NCBI RefSeq assembly: GCF_030812315.1 | Contig: NZ_JAUSSM010000001.1 | Coordinates: forward strand, 372,001-436,000 | Length of the DNA: 64,000 bases | Direction: 5' to 3' | Origin: Arthrobacter oryzae | GTDB taxonomy: Bacteria > Actinomycetota > Actinomycetes > Actinomycetales > Micrococcaceae | In this document: piece after piece, positions 43,239 through 53,723 of the stretch | Numbering within the stretch: position 1 is the stretch's first letter | How the letters are laid out: each line of letters starts with the position of its first letter | The notes under the pieces: generated by a model | The model's database searches: none | What the model saw: the letters and a program-made list of their open reading frames with translations, nothing else | Told to the model about the DNA's origin: nothing | Position numbers and translations under genes: made by a program

Positions 43239-45174
43239 ACCGTCCAGCGGCGAAGCCGGCAGCGGGCCGGAAGTACCTCGCCCGCCAAAAACGGAACACG
43301 CCCACGTCCACGGCGCTCCGGAGCATACTGACGCAATTGCCGGTGTGATCTCCGGCTTGCCGTTCCGGACCCGCATCTGGCTGCGCCGCGCCAGGATCGT
43401 AGGACTCCGGGTCTCACGGCTCGTCCGGACCGGGCTGATCCGGCTCCTGCCCGGTGTCCGGTTCCTGTTGCGCGCGTTGCACCGGCGCTGGCGCAGGTCC
43501 CTGCAGTTCCGGACAGTCCTCACCACGCTGCTGCTCTCGATTGGTTCGTTCGCCGTGGTGGGTGCCTACCTGTCGAACCAGATCGCCAATAATCTGTTCC
43601 AGGAACGTTTGGCCCAGGCGGAATCGGAGACGCTGTACAACGTTAAGCAGGTCCAGGACACGTTTGACGGCGCCCAAGTCACTGATCAATCGAGCGTCAT
43701 TACCCTCGTCTACGACACTTTGAACGCCGTTGAGGGACGCGGAAACGTGATCCAGCGTCGATATGTCTTTGAAGCGATGCCGGAACAGACCAAACCCCGC
43801 AACCGCTGGGTGGAATCGCGGGCATCGGACCAGCTCACCGTCAGCGTCATCCCTCCCGAGTTGCGGAAGGCCGTTCAGGAGTCCGGTAAAGACCAGTTCT
43901 GGGCATCTACAGAGTTCCCGGTGGGTACCGAGGACCGGCCCGGCATTGCGGTGGGCAACAAGGTCACCTTTAACGGCACCGTGTACGAGTTGTACCTCAT
44001 CTATGACCTGAACACCGCGCAGAAAACGCTCAACGAAATCCAGAACGTCCTGCTGGCGGGCGGCGCCGTGCTGGTGCTGATCATTGGGGCGATTGCCTGG
44101 TATGTGACGCGGAACGTGGTCAGCCCGGTCAGCCATGCAGCCGTAGTCTCCGAGAAGCTGGCGGCCGGCCAGCTCCAGGAGCGGATGGTGGTCAAGGGCG
44201 AGGACGAGGTGGCGAGGCTCGGCGCATCGTTCAACCACATGGCCGCCAGCCTGCAGGAACAGATCACACAGCTGGCCACGCTGTCGCAAATGCAGCAGCG
44301 CTTCGTCTCCGATGTGTCCCATGAGCTTCGCACGCCTCTCACCACTGTGCGGATGGCCGCGGAAGTACTGTACGACGCACGCCATGAATTCGACCCCATC
44401 AACAAGCGCTCCGCCGAGCTCCTGTACAACCAGGTGGAGCGCTTCCAGTCCCTGTTGGCCGACCTCCTGGAGATCTCCCGCTTCGATGCGGGCGTGGCCG
44501 TGCTCGACGCCGAACCGACCGATATCCTGCAGCTCGTCGCCAATGTCGTCGATGACGCGGGGCCTGTGGCAGTCGAATACGGTTCGGAGGTCACCATCAA
44601 TTCCCGGGAAAAGAGCATCGTGGTGGAGATGGACGACCGGCGGATCGAGCGGATCCTTCGCAACCTGGTGCTCAACGCCCTGGAACACAGCGAAGGCAAA
44701 CCGGTCAACATCTCCGTCGCCGCGAACGATACCGCCGTGGCCGTTGCAGTCCGCGACCACGGTATCGGCATGACCCAGTCCGAGGCCGCGAGGGTCTTTG
44801 ACCGCTTCTGGCGGGCGGACCCCGCACGGGCGCGCACCACCGGCGGCAGCGGTTTGGGCCTTTCCATAGCCGCGGAAGACACGAAACTCCACAACGGATG
44901 GCTTCAGGCCTGGGGCAGTAAGGGAACGGGATCAAACTTCAGGCTGACGCTACCGCTGAAGCAGGGCGACGCCATCGTCAAGTCGCCGCTCCAGCTCGAA
45001 CCTGCCGACGTCGCACTGCCTGGCAGCACAGGGCAGGGCACCATGCTGCTGTTTGGAACCGTCATGCCGCCGGATTCCGAAGACACCGGTCCGGCTGCGG
45101 AGCCGGAGCCTGATAGGCCACCGGCGGCCTCGTCGGCCGTGAAACCGGACACCGGCGCGGAGGACGCGAAATGA
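43210..45174 (+). CDS. mtrB: sensor histidine kinase MtrB
   Basis: The 654-residue protein has an Arg-rich cytoplasmic N-terminus, first helix [21 protein letters not shown], an extracellular sensor loop of about 170 residues and a second helix ([20 protein letters not shown]). A HAMP domain, the H-box [18 protein letters not shown], the N-box [13 protein letters not shown] and G-boxes ([16 protein letters not shown]) follow. Its Ser/Pro/Glu-rich tail is longer than usual. It phosphorylates MtrA. Start: GTG overlapping mtrA by 29 bases. Its end overlaps lpqB by ATGA. Confidence 0.95.
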   Translation: MVSATKQVPEPSSGEAGSGPEVPRPPKTEHAHVHGAPEHTDAIAGVISGLPFRTRIWLRRARIVGLRVSRLVRTGLIRLLPGVRFLLRALHRRWRRSLQFRTVLTTLLLSIGSFAVVGAYLSNQIANNLFQERLAQAESETLYNVKQVQDTFDGAQVTDQSSVITLVYDTLNAVEGRGNVIQRRYVFEAMPEQTKPRNRWVESRASDQLTVSVIPPELRKAVQESGKDQFWASTEFPVGTEDRPGIAVGNKVTFNGTVYELYLIYDLNTAQKTLNEIQNVLLAGGAVLVLIIGAIAWYVTRNVVSPVSHAAVVSEKLAAGQLQERMVVKGEDEVARLGASFNHMAASLQEQITQLATLSQMQQRFVSDVSHELRTPLTTVRMAAEVLYDARHEFDPINKRSAELLYNQVERFQSLLADLLEISRFDAGVAVLDAEPTDILQLVANVVDDAGPVAVEYGSEVTINSREKSIVVEMDDRRIERILRNLVLNALEHSEGKPVNISVAANDTAVAVAVRDHGIGMTQSEAARVFDRFWRADPARARTTGGSGLGLSIAAEDTKLHNGWLQAWGSKGTGSNFRLTLPLKQGDAIVKSPLQLEPADVALPGSTGQGTMLLFGTVMPPDSEDTGPAAEPEPDRPPAASSAVKPDTGAEDAK

Positions 45175-46892
45175 ACGGCACAAACCGAAGGCCAGGCACC
45201 GCGGCCGCCGCGCTTTTGGCCGTCCTGCTCCTGCTGCTGACCTCCTGCGCCCAGATTCCGCGCTCCGGACCCGTCGGGAAAAGCACGGATGAGAGCGCGG
45301 GCAAGCCCAACAACGCTCCCGTCTTCTTTCCGGTGGCGCCACGTGAAGGCGCCGGGCCCGAATCCATCATCGATGACTTCTATCTCGCAGGCAGCGGCTA
45401 CGAAGACGACTATGCCGTGGCACGCGAGTACCTGACCCAGGCAGCTTCCGTCTCCTGGAAACCGGACCAGCGGACATTGGTTTTCCGGTCAACCAGGGTG
45501 GTCCGGACCGGCGTCGAAAACGTCTACAACTACGAACTCGATGTGGCGTACTCCGTCGATGCGGACGGCATCGCCACACAGTTTCCCGAAGGTACCAAGG
45601 AAACTGTCCAGGTCACCCTGACGCAGGTGGACGGCGAGTGGCGGATCTCCGGAATCCCGGACGGGACCGCCATTCCCGAACAGACGTTCAAGGTGATTTA
45701 CGGCGCCTACCCCATCTACTTCTATGATCCGAGCTTCACCTACGCGGTGCCGGACGTGAGATGGTTTATCAAGAAGAAAACCGTCAAGGCCATGACCAGC
45801 GCACTGCTCAGTGGACCCGCCCCATACCTCAAGGGAGCCGTAGTCAGCGCCTTCCCCTCCGGGATGAAGCTGGCGCGCGAGTCCGTTCCGGTTGTTTCCG
45901 GCGCAGCCCAGGTGGACCTTACGGCCAAGGAGTTGGTGGAGGCTTCCAGCGAAGACAGGCTGCGGATGCAGACCCAGCTTGCCCTCACCTTCCGCGGTCA
46001 GCCGGACGTCGTCAACGTGGAGCTCAGGGCGAACCAGGACCTGGTCCGCGTCGAGGACAATGGGTCCGTGCTGCCTCCCGTCCGTGATAAAAACGTTCCT
46101 GCCCGGCAGATTGCCGTGAACGACGGCCAGCTGGTCCGCTATGAGAACAACAGGATTTCTCCGCTTCCGGACATCCAGTCCGTGGGGGCCCTCGGTCCTG
46201 ATTCCCCGGCCGAATCGCCGGTGTCGCAGTCCGTGGCCTTCCTCAACAGCACCAGGACAACGCTGTACTCGATCGTGCCGGGACAGCCAGCCAGGGCGCT
46301 GACTACGCGTGCCACCCTCACCCACCCGTCGTTTGGCCAGGAGGACTGGGTCTGGACCGCCGGACCCGGGGCCAACGGCGCCACCGAAGTCCTTGCGTAC
46401 CGCCCAACCGGAATCGCCGAAGGTGCCGCGATGCCCACCGTGACACTGGCACCCGCCTGGCTTGCCGGCCGCACGGTCAAGGAGTTCCGAATATCCCGTG
46501 AGGGGGTACGCGCACTGGTGATTTCGGAGCAGAACGGGAAAACCCGCGTGCAGGTGACGGGAATTGTCCGCAATGCAGACGGCACGCCCCGGGACCTCAC
46601 GGCGCCGACGACCCTCCTGACAGACCGCCAACCGGACCAGGGTGTCTGGGTGAGCGACACCACCGTCGCGGTCATGAAAGGATCGGCCACCGATAACGTC
46701 ACACCGGAACTGCTCTCCCTGACGGCCTCTCAGCCCCAGCAGCTGGCCCCCTGGCCCGGCCTCACTGCGATCAGCGCAGGGAACGGACCGGAGGAAATTT
46801 TCGGGCAGTCCGCCGACGGTATATTCCAGCGCCTCGGAAACGGCTGGTCGCCACAGCTGAAGGGACCAGTGGACCCGTCGTTCCCGGGCTGA
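45171..46892 (+). CDS. lpqB: lipoprotein LpqB (MtrAB accessory)
   Basis: The 573-residue lipoprotein has lipobox LLTSC with Cys26, an LpqB N-terminal domain, a GerMN domain ([20 protein letters not shown]) and a C-terminal beta-propeller-like region. In mycobacteria LpqB binds the extracellular part of MtrB and affects MtrA phosphorylation. The four-base overlap with mtrB shows coupled translation, completing the standard mtrA-mtrB-lpqB operon. Confidence 0.95.
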   Translation: MNGTNRRPGTAAAALLAVLLLLLTSCAQIPRSGPVGKSTDESAGKPNNAPVFFPVAPREGAGPESIIDDFYLAGSGYEDDYAVAREYLTQAASVSWKPDQRTLVFRSTRVVRTGVENVYNYELDVAYSVDADGIATQFPEGTKETVQVTLTQVDGEWRISGIPDGTAIPEQTFKVIYGAYPIYFYDPSFTYAVPDVRWFIKKKTVKAMTSALLSGPAPYLKGAVVSAFPSGMKLARESVPVVSGAAQVDLTAKELVEASSEDRLRMQTQLALTFRGQPDVVNVELRANQDLVRVEDNGSVLPPVRDKNVPARQIAVNDGQLVRYENNRISPLPDIQSVGALGPDSPAESPVSQSVAFLNSTRTTLYSIVPGQPARALTTRATLTHPSFGQEDWVWTAGPGANGATEVLAYRPTGIAEGAAMPTVTLAPAWLAGRTVKEFRISREGVRALVISEQNGKTRVQVTGIVRNADGTPRDLTAPTTLLTDRQPDQGVWVSDTTVAVMKGSATDNVTPELLSLTASQPQQLAPWPGLTAISAGNGPEEIFGQSADGIFQRLGNGWSPQLKGPVDPSFPG

Positions 46893-46974
46893 CGCCGCGG
46901 TGTTCCCTGGCACGCAGCAGGGCGGGCCAGGCCCAAAGCCCGGTGTTCACGCAGGCGTCACCTTTAGGACGGGG

Positions 46975-47010
46975 GCCTTCATCCACATAGGTGCCTTCAT
47001 CCACATAGGC
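46975..47010 (+). repeat. 18-bp direct tandem repeat between lpqB and comF
   Basis: GCCTTCATCCACATAGGT (46975-46992) and GCCTTCATCCACATAGGC (46993-47010) differ only in the last base. They lie in a 160-base non-coding gap upstream of the comF-like gene. Confidence 0.85.
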
Positions 47011-47059
47011 GCCACGGGCGCTACCGGCCGGGTGTCCCGTCAGGCAGCCTTAGCATGTG

Positions 47060-48007
47060 ATGCGAAGCCCCGATCCCGATCTGGCGCCGCCTGCAGCCAC
47101 GCCGGCAAAGCACCGCAGCGATTACTCACAATGGTTTCTGAGGGCCGCGGACCGGGCAGCAACTGCGGGCCGCGAGCTCCTGGCGCTGGCCGCCCCGGTC
47201 GAATGTGTCTGTTGTGGAACGGAGGATTTCTCGCTTTGCGGCCCTTGCGAACGGGCGGTGCGGACCCTCACGAGGGCCCCATTCCGGGCTGAAGGGCAGG
47301 CTCCTGCCCTCATGGACGTCAACGGTTCGGTCATCCTTCCGGTCGTGGCTGCCGGGGTATATCGCGAGGAACTCGCCCAGGCCGTGCTGTCGTTCAAGAA
47401 ACACGGCCAGGGCCAGCTCGAATCGGTGTTGTCCAAAGCACTTGGAAGGGCCATCCAGGGGGCCGCCGGGACAATGCAGGGATTCTGCCTGATACCGGTT
47501 CCCACCACAACCAGCGCGTTCAGGAAACGCGGTTTCAGTCCGGTCCATCTCATGCTGCGGAACCTGGCCCGCAACGGCGGCCTTGGTGCCGGCACCCTTG
47601 CCTGCGCGCTCCGCAAGGGGAGGGCAGCCGCTCCCCGGCAATGGGCTGCCGGTGATCTCCGGGAACGAATCCGTGCAGTGATGCCGACTCCTGCGATGGC
47701 CGGAGGGCAAAAGGGGCTGGGGCGAGGGGCACGCGTCAAGCGCGTACGGGGCTCGATGCGGGCGGGAGCACTCTTCGCACCGGCCATCCGGGGGCGCTCC
47801 TGCATCATTGTGGATGATGTCCTCACCACGGGCGCCACGCTTGCGGAAGCTGCCCGGGCCGTCCATCAGGCGGGAGGGGTCGTCGTTGGTGCCGTTGTGT
47901 TGGCAGCGACACGCCCGCCCGACGCGCCGATCCAGCTGGCGCCCGCGGCGCCACAGCGCGGAGGGACGCCTGACTCGGAAAAAAATAAACGAAGAAAAGG
48001 TGAATAA
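47060..48007 (+). CDS. ComF-family phosphoribosyltransferase-like protein
   Basis: The 315-residue protein has an N-terminal zinc-ribbon-like CVCCGTEDFSLCGPC and a C-terminal PRTase fold with the PRPP-binding motif CIIVDDVLTTGATLAEA. LIPVPTTTSAFRKRGFSPVHLM contains the ComF RGF motif. In competent bacteria ComF helps take up DNA; in most actinobacteria its role is not settled. The region around residue 205-235 is an unusual Gly/Arg-rich insertion. The ATG at 47060 is used; a GTG at 47057 directly precedes it. The C-terminus is basic. Confidence 0.85.
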   Translation: MRSPDPDLAPPAATPAKHRSDYSQWFLRAADRAATAGRELLALAAPVECVCCGTEDFSLCGPCERAVRTLTRAPFRAEGQAPALMDVNGSVILPVVAAGVYREELAQAVLSFKKHGQGQLESVLSKALGRAIQGAAGTMQGFCLIPVPTTTSAFRKRGFSPVHLMLRNLARNGGLGAGTLACALRKGRAAAPRQWAAGDLRERIRAVMPTPAMAGGQKGLGRGARVKRVRGSMRAGALFAPAIRGRSCIIVDDVLTTGATLAEAARAVHQAGGVVVGAVVLAATRPPDAPIQLAPAAPQRGGTPDSEKNKRRKGE

Positions 48008-48150
48008 CGGGTAGCGATGAACTAACGTCGGTTGTGGGTACCAAGATCAGTTGTACCTGTCGATAGCGGCTCGGAAAGGGGCTCGACTGTCAGTCAGATC
48101 GGCCCCGGGAAGTGCCGCCGTCGTGTCACCGAAGTCATTTGGAGGGCACC
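48008..48150 (+). promoter_or_regulatory. leader and promoter region of hpf
   Basis: The 143-base gap between comF and hpf ends in a strong TTGGAGGGCACC ribosome site. Hpf genes are usually stress- and stationary-phase induced, but no specific promoter could be assigned. Confidence 0.4.
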
Positions 48151-48876
48151 ATGGAGTTCATGATCAGCGGACGGAATTTGACGGTTTCGGACCGCTTCCG
48201 CGAATACGCCGACGAGAAGATCTCAAAGATCGCATCGCTGGGAGACAAGGTCCAAAGGGTGGACGCGAAGGTGTCCAAGGAGACCAAGGCACGCCAGACC
48301 GCAGACTTGCTTACGGTTGAGCTGACTGTCCTGGGCCGCGGCCCCGTAATCCGCGCGGAAGCAAGCGCCGCCGACAAGTTCGCCGCGTTCGATCTCGCTT
48401 ACAACAAGCTTCTTGAGCGCCTGCGCCGCGCCAAGGACCGCAAGAAGGTCCACCACGGGCGGCACACCCCGAAAGCCGTCCGCGAGGCGACGGCCAGCCT
48501 CGAACCGGCGAGTACCACCGAGCCCCTGTATGTCGAGGCCAGCAACCACCAGGAGCCACAGCCGGCCCCCGTGGAAAAGTCGCCGTACGATGTCGACAAC
48601 GACATCCCTGCGGGCGATTCTCCGGTCCTGATCCGCCGCAAGGTATTCCCGGCGGCATCCCTCACGCTCGACGACGCCGTCGACAACATGGAACTTGTGG
48701 GTCACTCCTTCTACCTGTTTGTGGACAAGGAGACCAAAGCGCCGTCCGTGGTGTACCGGCGCGACGGATGGACCTACGGCGTCATTAGCCTGGACCAGAC
48801 CTGCGAACCAGGCGAAGCACCCCTGGAAGAGAAGATCCTCGCCTACCGCTCGGAGGATGAGCCTGCACGCGCCTAA
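48151..48876 (+). CDS. hpf: ribosome hibernation promoting factor, long form
   Basis: The 241-residue protein has an N-terminal S30AE domain (MEFMISGRNLTVSDRFREYA; ADKFAAFDLAYNKLLERLRRAKDRKK), a linker, and the C-terminal dimerisation domain (LIRRKVFPAASLTLDDAVDNMELVGHSFYLFVDKET). Long Hpf pairs two 70S ribosomes into inactive 100S dimers in stationary phase or low oxygen. The ATG at 48151 with GGAGGG ahead is clear; upstream in-frame codons have no homology. Confidence 0.95.
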   Translation: MEFMISGRNLTVSDRFREYADEKISKIASLGDKVQRVDAKVSKETKARQTADLLTVELTVLGRGPVIRAEASAADKFAAFDLAYNKLLERLRRAKDRKKVHHGRHTPKAVREATASLEPASTTEPLYVEASNHQEPQPAPVEKSPYDVDNDIPAGDSPVLIRRKVFPAASLTLDDAVDNMELVGHSFYLFVDKETKAPSVVYRRDGWTYGVISLDQTCEPGEAPLEEKILAYRSEDEPARA

Positions 48877-48925
48877 GCAGAGAAGTCGCCTAAGCTGGTG
48901 GTGACCAGCCAAGGGAAGGACTGAC

Positions 48926-50173
48926 ATGAGCGCATCGCTGAGCCTCAACCAGGCACGGCGGATCGCTTTGGCAGCCCAGGGATTGGACAAAGGACGGCCC
49001 GCCGGACCCGTGACTGCACGGGCGGTGGGCCGTACCTTTGACCGGCTGCACCTGGTCCAGATTGATTCCGTCAACGTCCTTGCACGCAGTCACTATCTGC
49101 CGTTCTTTTCGCGGCTCGGAAACTACGACCGCGCCATCCTTCACCGGATGGCCTCGAGGCACCCGCGCCGGATGATGGAGTACTGGGCACACGAGGCCAG
49201 CTTCATCCGGCCGGACCACTTCCCGGACCTGCTGCTCTGGCAGAGCAGGAAATGGGTCGGTGCCTCAGCCATGGACCCGGAACTGCGTACGGGCGTGGCC
49301 GCGAAAGTCCTCGAGGAGCTGGCAAATAGCAAACCGCTGACCGCCGCCGAACTCACGGTCCGGATCGGACATGTTGAGGACCGGCGGACGGACAACTGGG
49401 GCTGGAACTGGAACGCGGTCAAACGCGTCCTGGAACACCTTTTCGAGGAAGGGCTCGTCTCGGCTTCCTCGCGGACCGAGCAGTTCGAACGCCGCTACAC
49501 GCCCACCGGCAAGGTCTTTTCCCCGCTCGACGGCGGGGGAGACTCCGGCGCCGATCCTGCGGCCGCAATGGACCGCCTCATCGCCGCCGCGGCGAGGGCT
49601 CACGGCATCGGAACCGTGCGCTGCTTCGCCGACTACTTCCGTACCCCCCTGCGTGCAGCCGCCATTTCCGTGCAGCACCTGGTGGACCTCGGCACGCTGG
49701 AACCTGTCTCCGTCCGGGGCTGGGACAGGCCGGTCTACCGGCATGTCGACGCCAAGCTGCCCCGCGCGGCAACCGGGCGCGCCCTTCTGAGCCCGTTTGA
49801 CTCACTCGTATTTGAGCGGCGGCGGCTGGAAGAGCTCTTCGGCTTCCACTACAGAATTGAGATCTACACACCGGAGGCCAAACGGCGTTTCGGTTACTAT
49901 GTCCTTCCGTTCCTGCTGAGGGATGGCATCGTGGCCCGCGTCGACCTCAAGGCCGACAGGGCCGCCGGCCACCTCCTGGCGAGGGCAGCGCACGCCGAAC
50001 CGAACGCGCCGGCGGACACCGCCGTCGAACTGGCCGCAGAACTCCAGCTCATGGCCGAATGGCTCGAGCTTGACCGCGTGGTCGTTACTCCGGCGGGCGA
50101 CCTGGCGCCGGCGCTTGCCGAGGCAGTCGCTGCGAGCGGAACGCGTGTATCCGCTCTTAGGGAACAGGCGTAA
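48926..50173 (+). CDS. AlkX/YcaQ-family DNA glycosylase (winged-helix)
   Basis: The 415-residue protein of the HTH_42/YcaQ family has three winged-helix units. Near the N-terminus HLVQIDSVNVLARSHYLPFF holds the QID motif (residues 45-47), the Q-x-D pattern of the AlkX branch; the AlkZ branch has Q-x-Q. Family members unhook DNA interstrand crosslinks and remove bulky alkylated bases. WNWNAVKRVLEHLFEEGLV and LLSPFDSLVFERRRLEELFGF are other typical blocks. The ATG has GGAAGGA at good distance. Its location next to secA is conserved in my memory of Micrococcaceae but not tested. Confidence 0.85.
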   Translation: MSASLSLNQARRIALAAQGLDKGRPAGPVTARAVGRTFDRLHLVQIDSVNVLARSHYLPFFSRLGNYDRAILHRMASRHPRRMMEYWAHEASFIRPDHFPDLLLWQSRKWVGASAMDPELRTGVAAKVLEELANSKPLTAAELTVRIGHVEDRRTDNWGWNWNAVKRVLEHLFEEGLVSASSRTEQFERRYTPTGKVFSPLDGGGDSGADPAAAMDRLIAAAARAHGIGTVRCFADYFRTPLRAAAISVQHLVDLGTLEPVSVRGWDRPVYRHVDAKLPRAATGRALLSPFDSLVFERRRLEELFGFHYRIEIYTPEAKRRFGYYVLPFLLRDGIVARVDLKADRAAGHLLARAAHAEPNAPADTAVELAAELQLMAEWLELDRVVVTPAGDLAPALAEAVAASGTRVSALREQA

Positions 50174-50243
50174 CGTGCCGTTCGTCTCTCCCGTAGACTG
50201 AACACGCCAGAATTCGGCAGCTTGAGACTGGGAGCAACTTCAC

Positions 50244-52985
50244 GTGGCATCACTTATCGAAAAACTTCTCCGTACGGGTGACAAAAAAACCCTGAGGCAA
50301 TTGAGGAATTATGCCGATTCCATCAATGCCCTGGAGAGCTCCCTCAAGACCTTCACGGACGCCGAACTGCGTGAAGAAACCGACCGGCTCCGGGAACGCC
50401 ACCAGGACGGCGAGAAGTTGGATGATCTCCTGCCGGAGGCCTTCGCAGCCGTCCGCGAAGCCTCGTCACGAACTCTGGGAATGCGCCACTTCGACGTTCA
50501 GATGATGGGTGGCGCCGCCCTGCACCTGGGCAACATCGCCGAAATGAAAACCGGTGAAGGTAAGACCCTGGTGGCCACCGCTCCGGCCTACCTCAATGCC
50601 CTCGCCGGCAAGGGCGTCCACGTCATCACCGTGAACGACTACCTCGCCGAATACCAGTCCGACCTCATGGGACGGGTCTACCGCTTCCTCGGCCTGAGCA
50701 GCGGCTGCATCCTGTCCAACCAGGACCCCGCCGTGCGCCGCGAGCAGTACGCTTCGGACATCACCTACGGCACCAACAACGAATTCGGCTTTGACTACCT
50801 GCGCGACAACATGGCGTGGGACAAGTCAGAACTGGTCCAGCGTGGCCACCACTTCGCGATCGTTGACGAAGTGGACTCCATCCTCATCGATGAGGCCCGT
50901 ACGCCACTAATCATTTCCGGTCCTGCCCAGGGTGACACGAACCGCTGGTACAGCGAGTTCGCCAAGGTGGTCCTGCGGCTCCAAGCCGACACGGACTACG
51001 AGGTCGACGAGAAGAAGCGCACCGTGGGCGTGCTCGAAGCGGGTATTGAAAAGGTCGAGGACTACCTCGGCATCCACAACCTCTACGAGTCCGCCAACAC
51101 GCCGCTGATCGGTTTCCTGAACAACGCCATCAAGGCCAAGGAGCTCTTCAAGCGGGACAAGGATTACGTCATTCTCGACGGCGAGGTCCTGATCGTCGAT
51201 GAGCACACCGGCCGCATTCTGGCCGGCCGCCGTTACAACGAGGGCATGCACCAGGCGATCGAGGCCAAAGAAGCCGTCGAAATCAAGGCGGAGAACCAGA
51301 CCCTGGCAACCGTCACACTGCAGAACTACTTCCGCATGTACGAAAAGCTTTCGGGGATGACCGGCACCGCCGAGACCGAAGCCGCGGAGTTTATGGGCAC
51401 CTACAAGCTCGGCGTGGTGGCCATCCCCACCAACCGGGACATGCAGCGCATCGACCAGTCGGACCTCGTCTATAAGAATGAGGCGGTCAAGTTCGACGCC
51501 GTCGTCAAGGACATCGCCGAGCGCCACGAAAAGGGCCAGCCTGTGCTGGTGGGCACCACCAGCGTCGAAAAGAGCGAATATCTCTCCCGGCTGCTGGCCA
51601 AGGAGGGCATCCGGCACGAGGTCCTGAACGCAAAGAACCACGCCCGTGAAGCCGCGATCGTCGCGCAGGCAGGCCGTAAGGGCGCCGTGACCGTCGCGAC
51701 GAACATGGCCGGTCGCGGTACTGACATCATGCTGGGCGGAAACGCCGAATTCACCGCAGTCGCCGAGCTGGCCGCCAGGGGCCTGGACCCGGAAGAAAAC
51801 TCGGAAGAGTACGAGGCCGCCTGGCCCGCAGCACTCGAAGCGGCCAAACAGGCAGTCAAGGACGAGCACGAGGAGGTGCTGGACCTCGGCGGACTCTACG
51901 TCCTGGGCACCGAACGCCACGAGTCCCGCCGCATCGACAACCAGCTCCGCGGCCGTTCCGGCCGCCAGGGCGACCCGGGCGAGTCCCGGTTCTACCTGTC
52001 CCTGACGGATGACCTGATGCGCCTCTTCAATTCCGGCGCGGCCGAGCGGCTCATGAACAGTTCGGTCCCGGACGATGTTGCACTGGAATCCAAGCTGGTG
52101 TCGCGTGCCATTGCATCTGCACAGGGCCAGGTGGAAGGCCGCAACGCGGAACAGCGCAAGAACGTCCTGAAGTATGACGACGTCCTCAACCGCCAGCGCG
52201 AAGCCATCTACGGAGACCGGCGCCGCATCCTCGAGGGCGATGACCTGCACGAGAAGGTGCAGTTCTTCCTCGAGGACACCATCACGGCCCTCATCGACGA
52301 AGCAACCGCCGAAGGCACCGGGGACGACTGGGACTTCAACCAGCTCTGGACAAACCTCAAGACTCTGTACCCCGTCAGCATCACCTCGCATGACGTCATT
52401 GACGAGGCCGGCGGCAAGTCCCGCATCACCGTGGACTTCCTGAAGGAAGAGATCCTTTCCGATGCACGCCTCGTCTACCAAGCCAGGGAAGAGGCCATCG
52501 GATCGGAGAGCATGCGTGAACTGGAACGCCGCGTAGTGCTGTCGGTGATCGGACGGAAGTGGCAGGAACATCTCTACGAGATGGACTACCTCAAGGAAGG
52601 CATCGGTCTCCGGGCCATGGCCCAGCGCGATCCGCTCGTTGAATACCAACGCGAGGGATTCATCATGTTCCAGGCCATGATGGAGGCCATCAGGGAAGAA
52701 AGCGTAGGTTTCCTGTTCAACCTGGAGGTCGAGGTGACTCCCGCGGAGGACGTCGTTGTCGCCGACGGCGCCGGGGAACACACGGAGCACCACGAGCCGC
52801 AGATCCGCGCAGCCGGCCTGGAAGCCCCGGAAAAGCCCGCCCAGCTGCAGTACACCGCGCCGGGCGAGGACGGCGCCAGCCAGACGCGCATCGAGGGCAG
52901 GTCATCGGGCCGTTCGGGAAATCCGGCGAAGGCTGCAGCCCAGGACGGCACCCGGAAACAGGGCCCGAAAAAGAAGAAGCGCTAG
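50244..52985 (+). CDS. secA: preprotein translocase ATPase SecA
   Basis: The 913-residue motor drives Sec-dependent export. It has Walker A MKTGEGKT (residues 101-108), the Walker B-region sequence [19 protein letters not shown], the MTGTAETEA helicase motif, the [10 protein letters not shown] motif and the [12 protein letters not shown] motif. The conserved [11 protein letters not shown] and [22 protein letters not shown]-like segments are present. The C-terminus is a low-complexity basic tail ending KKKKR without the zinc-binding Cys motif, as in many actinobacterial SecA1. Start: GTG with GGGAG ahead. Two hairpins follow. Confidence 0.97.
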   Translation: MASLIEKLLRTGDKKTLRQLRNYADSINALESSLKTFTDAELREETDRLRERHQDGEKLDDLLPEAFAAVREASSRTLGMRHFDVQMMGGAALHLGNIAEMKTGEGKTLVATAPAYLNALAGKGVHVITVNDYLAEYQSDLMGRVYRFLGLSSGCILSNQDPAVRREQYASDITYGTNNEFGFDYLRDNMAWDKSELVQRGHHFAIVDEVDSILIDEARTPLIISGPAQGDTNRWYSEFAKVVLRLQADTDYEVDEKKRTVGVLEAGIEKVEDYLGIHNLYESANTPLIGFLNNAIKAKELFKRDKDYVILDGEVLIVDEHTGRILAGRRYNEGMHQAIEAKEAVEIKAENQTLATVTLQNYFRMYEKLSGMTGTAETEAAEFMGTYKLGVVAIPTNRDMQRIDQSDLVYKNEAVKFDAVVKDIAERHEKGQPVLVGTTSVEKSEYLSRLLAKEGIRHEVLNAKNHAREAAIVAQAGRKGAVTVATNMAGRGTDIMLGGNAEFTAVAELAARGLDPEENSEEYEAAWPAALEAAKQAVKDEHEEVLDLGGLYVLGTERHESRRIDNQLRGRSGRQGDPGESRFYLSLTDDLMRLFNSGAAERLMNSSVPDDVALESKLVSRAIASAQGQVEGRNAEQRKNVLKYDDVLNRQREAIYGDRRRILEGDDLHEKVQFFLEDTITALIDEATAEGTGDDWDFNQLWTNLKTLYPVSITSHDVIDEAGGKSRITVDFLKEEILSDARLVYQAREEAIGSESMRELERRVVLSVIGRKWQEHLYEMDYLKEGIGLRAMAQRDPLVEYQREGFIMFQAMMEAIREESVGFLFNLEVEVTPAEDVVVADGAGEHTEHHEPQIRAAGLEAPEKPAQLQYTAPGEDGASQTRIEGRSSGRSGNPAKAAAQDGTRKQGPKKKKR

Positions 52986-52990
52986 GCACT

Positions 52991-53018
52991 GATGACTGCC
53001 GAAACGGCAGTCATCTTA
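52991..53018 (+). terminator. terminator hairpin after secA
   Basis: GATGACTGCC (52991-53000) pairs with GGCAGTCATC (53006-53015) around the loop GAAAC, five bases behind the stop codon; TT follows. Confidence 0.7.
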
Positions 53019-53023
53019 GTCAG

Positions 53024-53059
53024 GGATGAGGGCCGGAACACATGTTCCGGCCCTCATCC
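53024..53059. terminator. second long palindromic hairpin between secA and Rv3235-family gene
   Basis: A 17-base perfect inverted repeat (53024-53040 with 53043-53059) is almost without loop, in the gap between two convergent genes. It probably ends transcription from either side; no T-run is present. Confidence 0.6.
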
Positions 53060-53118
53060 GTATCCGCTCGGGATAGCTTGGATTGTCGGAGGGCAGCTCA
53101 CGTCGGCTCAAGGATGGG

Positions 53119-53670
53119 TTAGCCGATTTCCAGCGCCGTGACGCGCCACACCTGGTTGCTGCGCTCAAGTCTCACCGCCACCGCGCGGACCCTTAATTCA
53201 TCCACCACCACGGCGCTTGCCTCGTAGACTCCCTCTGCGACTTCGCAGGCGCGGACCGACCGGACAGCGGGATTACGGTGCAGGCGGCCTGCCGTAGGTG
53301 AGGACCCGGACGCGAGCCGGCGGGTGAGTGCAGCCCGGTGCTGCAGTGAGGCCAGGCAGCGTTGGTCCAGGCGCCGCGAGAGCTGGTGGATCGGACGCGT
53401 TCCCGCCAATACTTCAATGGCGGCCTGCACTGTGCCGCGGGTGATCGCGCAAACTTCCCTGCTTTCACCCGCTGCCTTGAGGGTCCGCACGTTGCCGGCC
53501 GGCCGACCAGGGCTGGCCGCCCCCGACGCCGGAGGAGCGCCAACAGGAAGCGGAGCTGCGTCCGGCGTGCTGACCGGTTCAGGGACCGCCGCCAGCCGCC
53601 GGACCGGCGGGCCACCCGGGGCAGATCGTTCCGTCGAAGGAGTGGCGGGGACCAAATGCAATGCGCTCAT
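53119..53670 (-). CDS. Rv3235-family protein
   Basis: The 183-residue protein has a Pro/Ala-rich N-terminal half and a conserved C-terminal domain with AIEVLAGTRPIHQLSRRLDQRCLA and a beta-rich end VRSVRACEVAEGVYEASAVV. The family is conserved in actinobacteria near secA and has no known function. The ATG at 53670 has GAGGAAAC before it; the frame is open further upstream without homology. It is the second gene after the LysM gene (53 bases). Confidence 0.78.
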   Translation of the reverse strand: MSALHLVPATPSTERSAPGGPPVRRLAAVPEPVSTPDAAPLPVGAPPASGAASPGRPAGNVRTLKAAGESREVCAITRGTVQAAIEVLAGTRPIHQLSRRLDQRCLASLQHRAALTRRLASGSSPTAGRLHRNPAVRSVRACEVAEGVYEASAVVVDELRVRAVAVRLERSNQVWRVTALEIG

Positions 53671-53723
53671 GACGTTTCCTCTGATTGATGTCGGATATCT
53701 GAAGAGTGTGCGAAACCGGCGGA

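Noticed and set aside
50907-52793. Open frame of 628 codons on the minus strand
   Set aside because: It lies fully inside secA on the opposite strand. Its translation is Val/Asp/Gly/Leu-rich without any known motif, as expected for antisense of GC-rich coding DNA.
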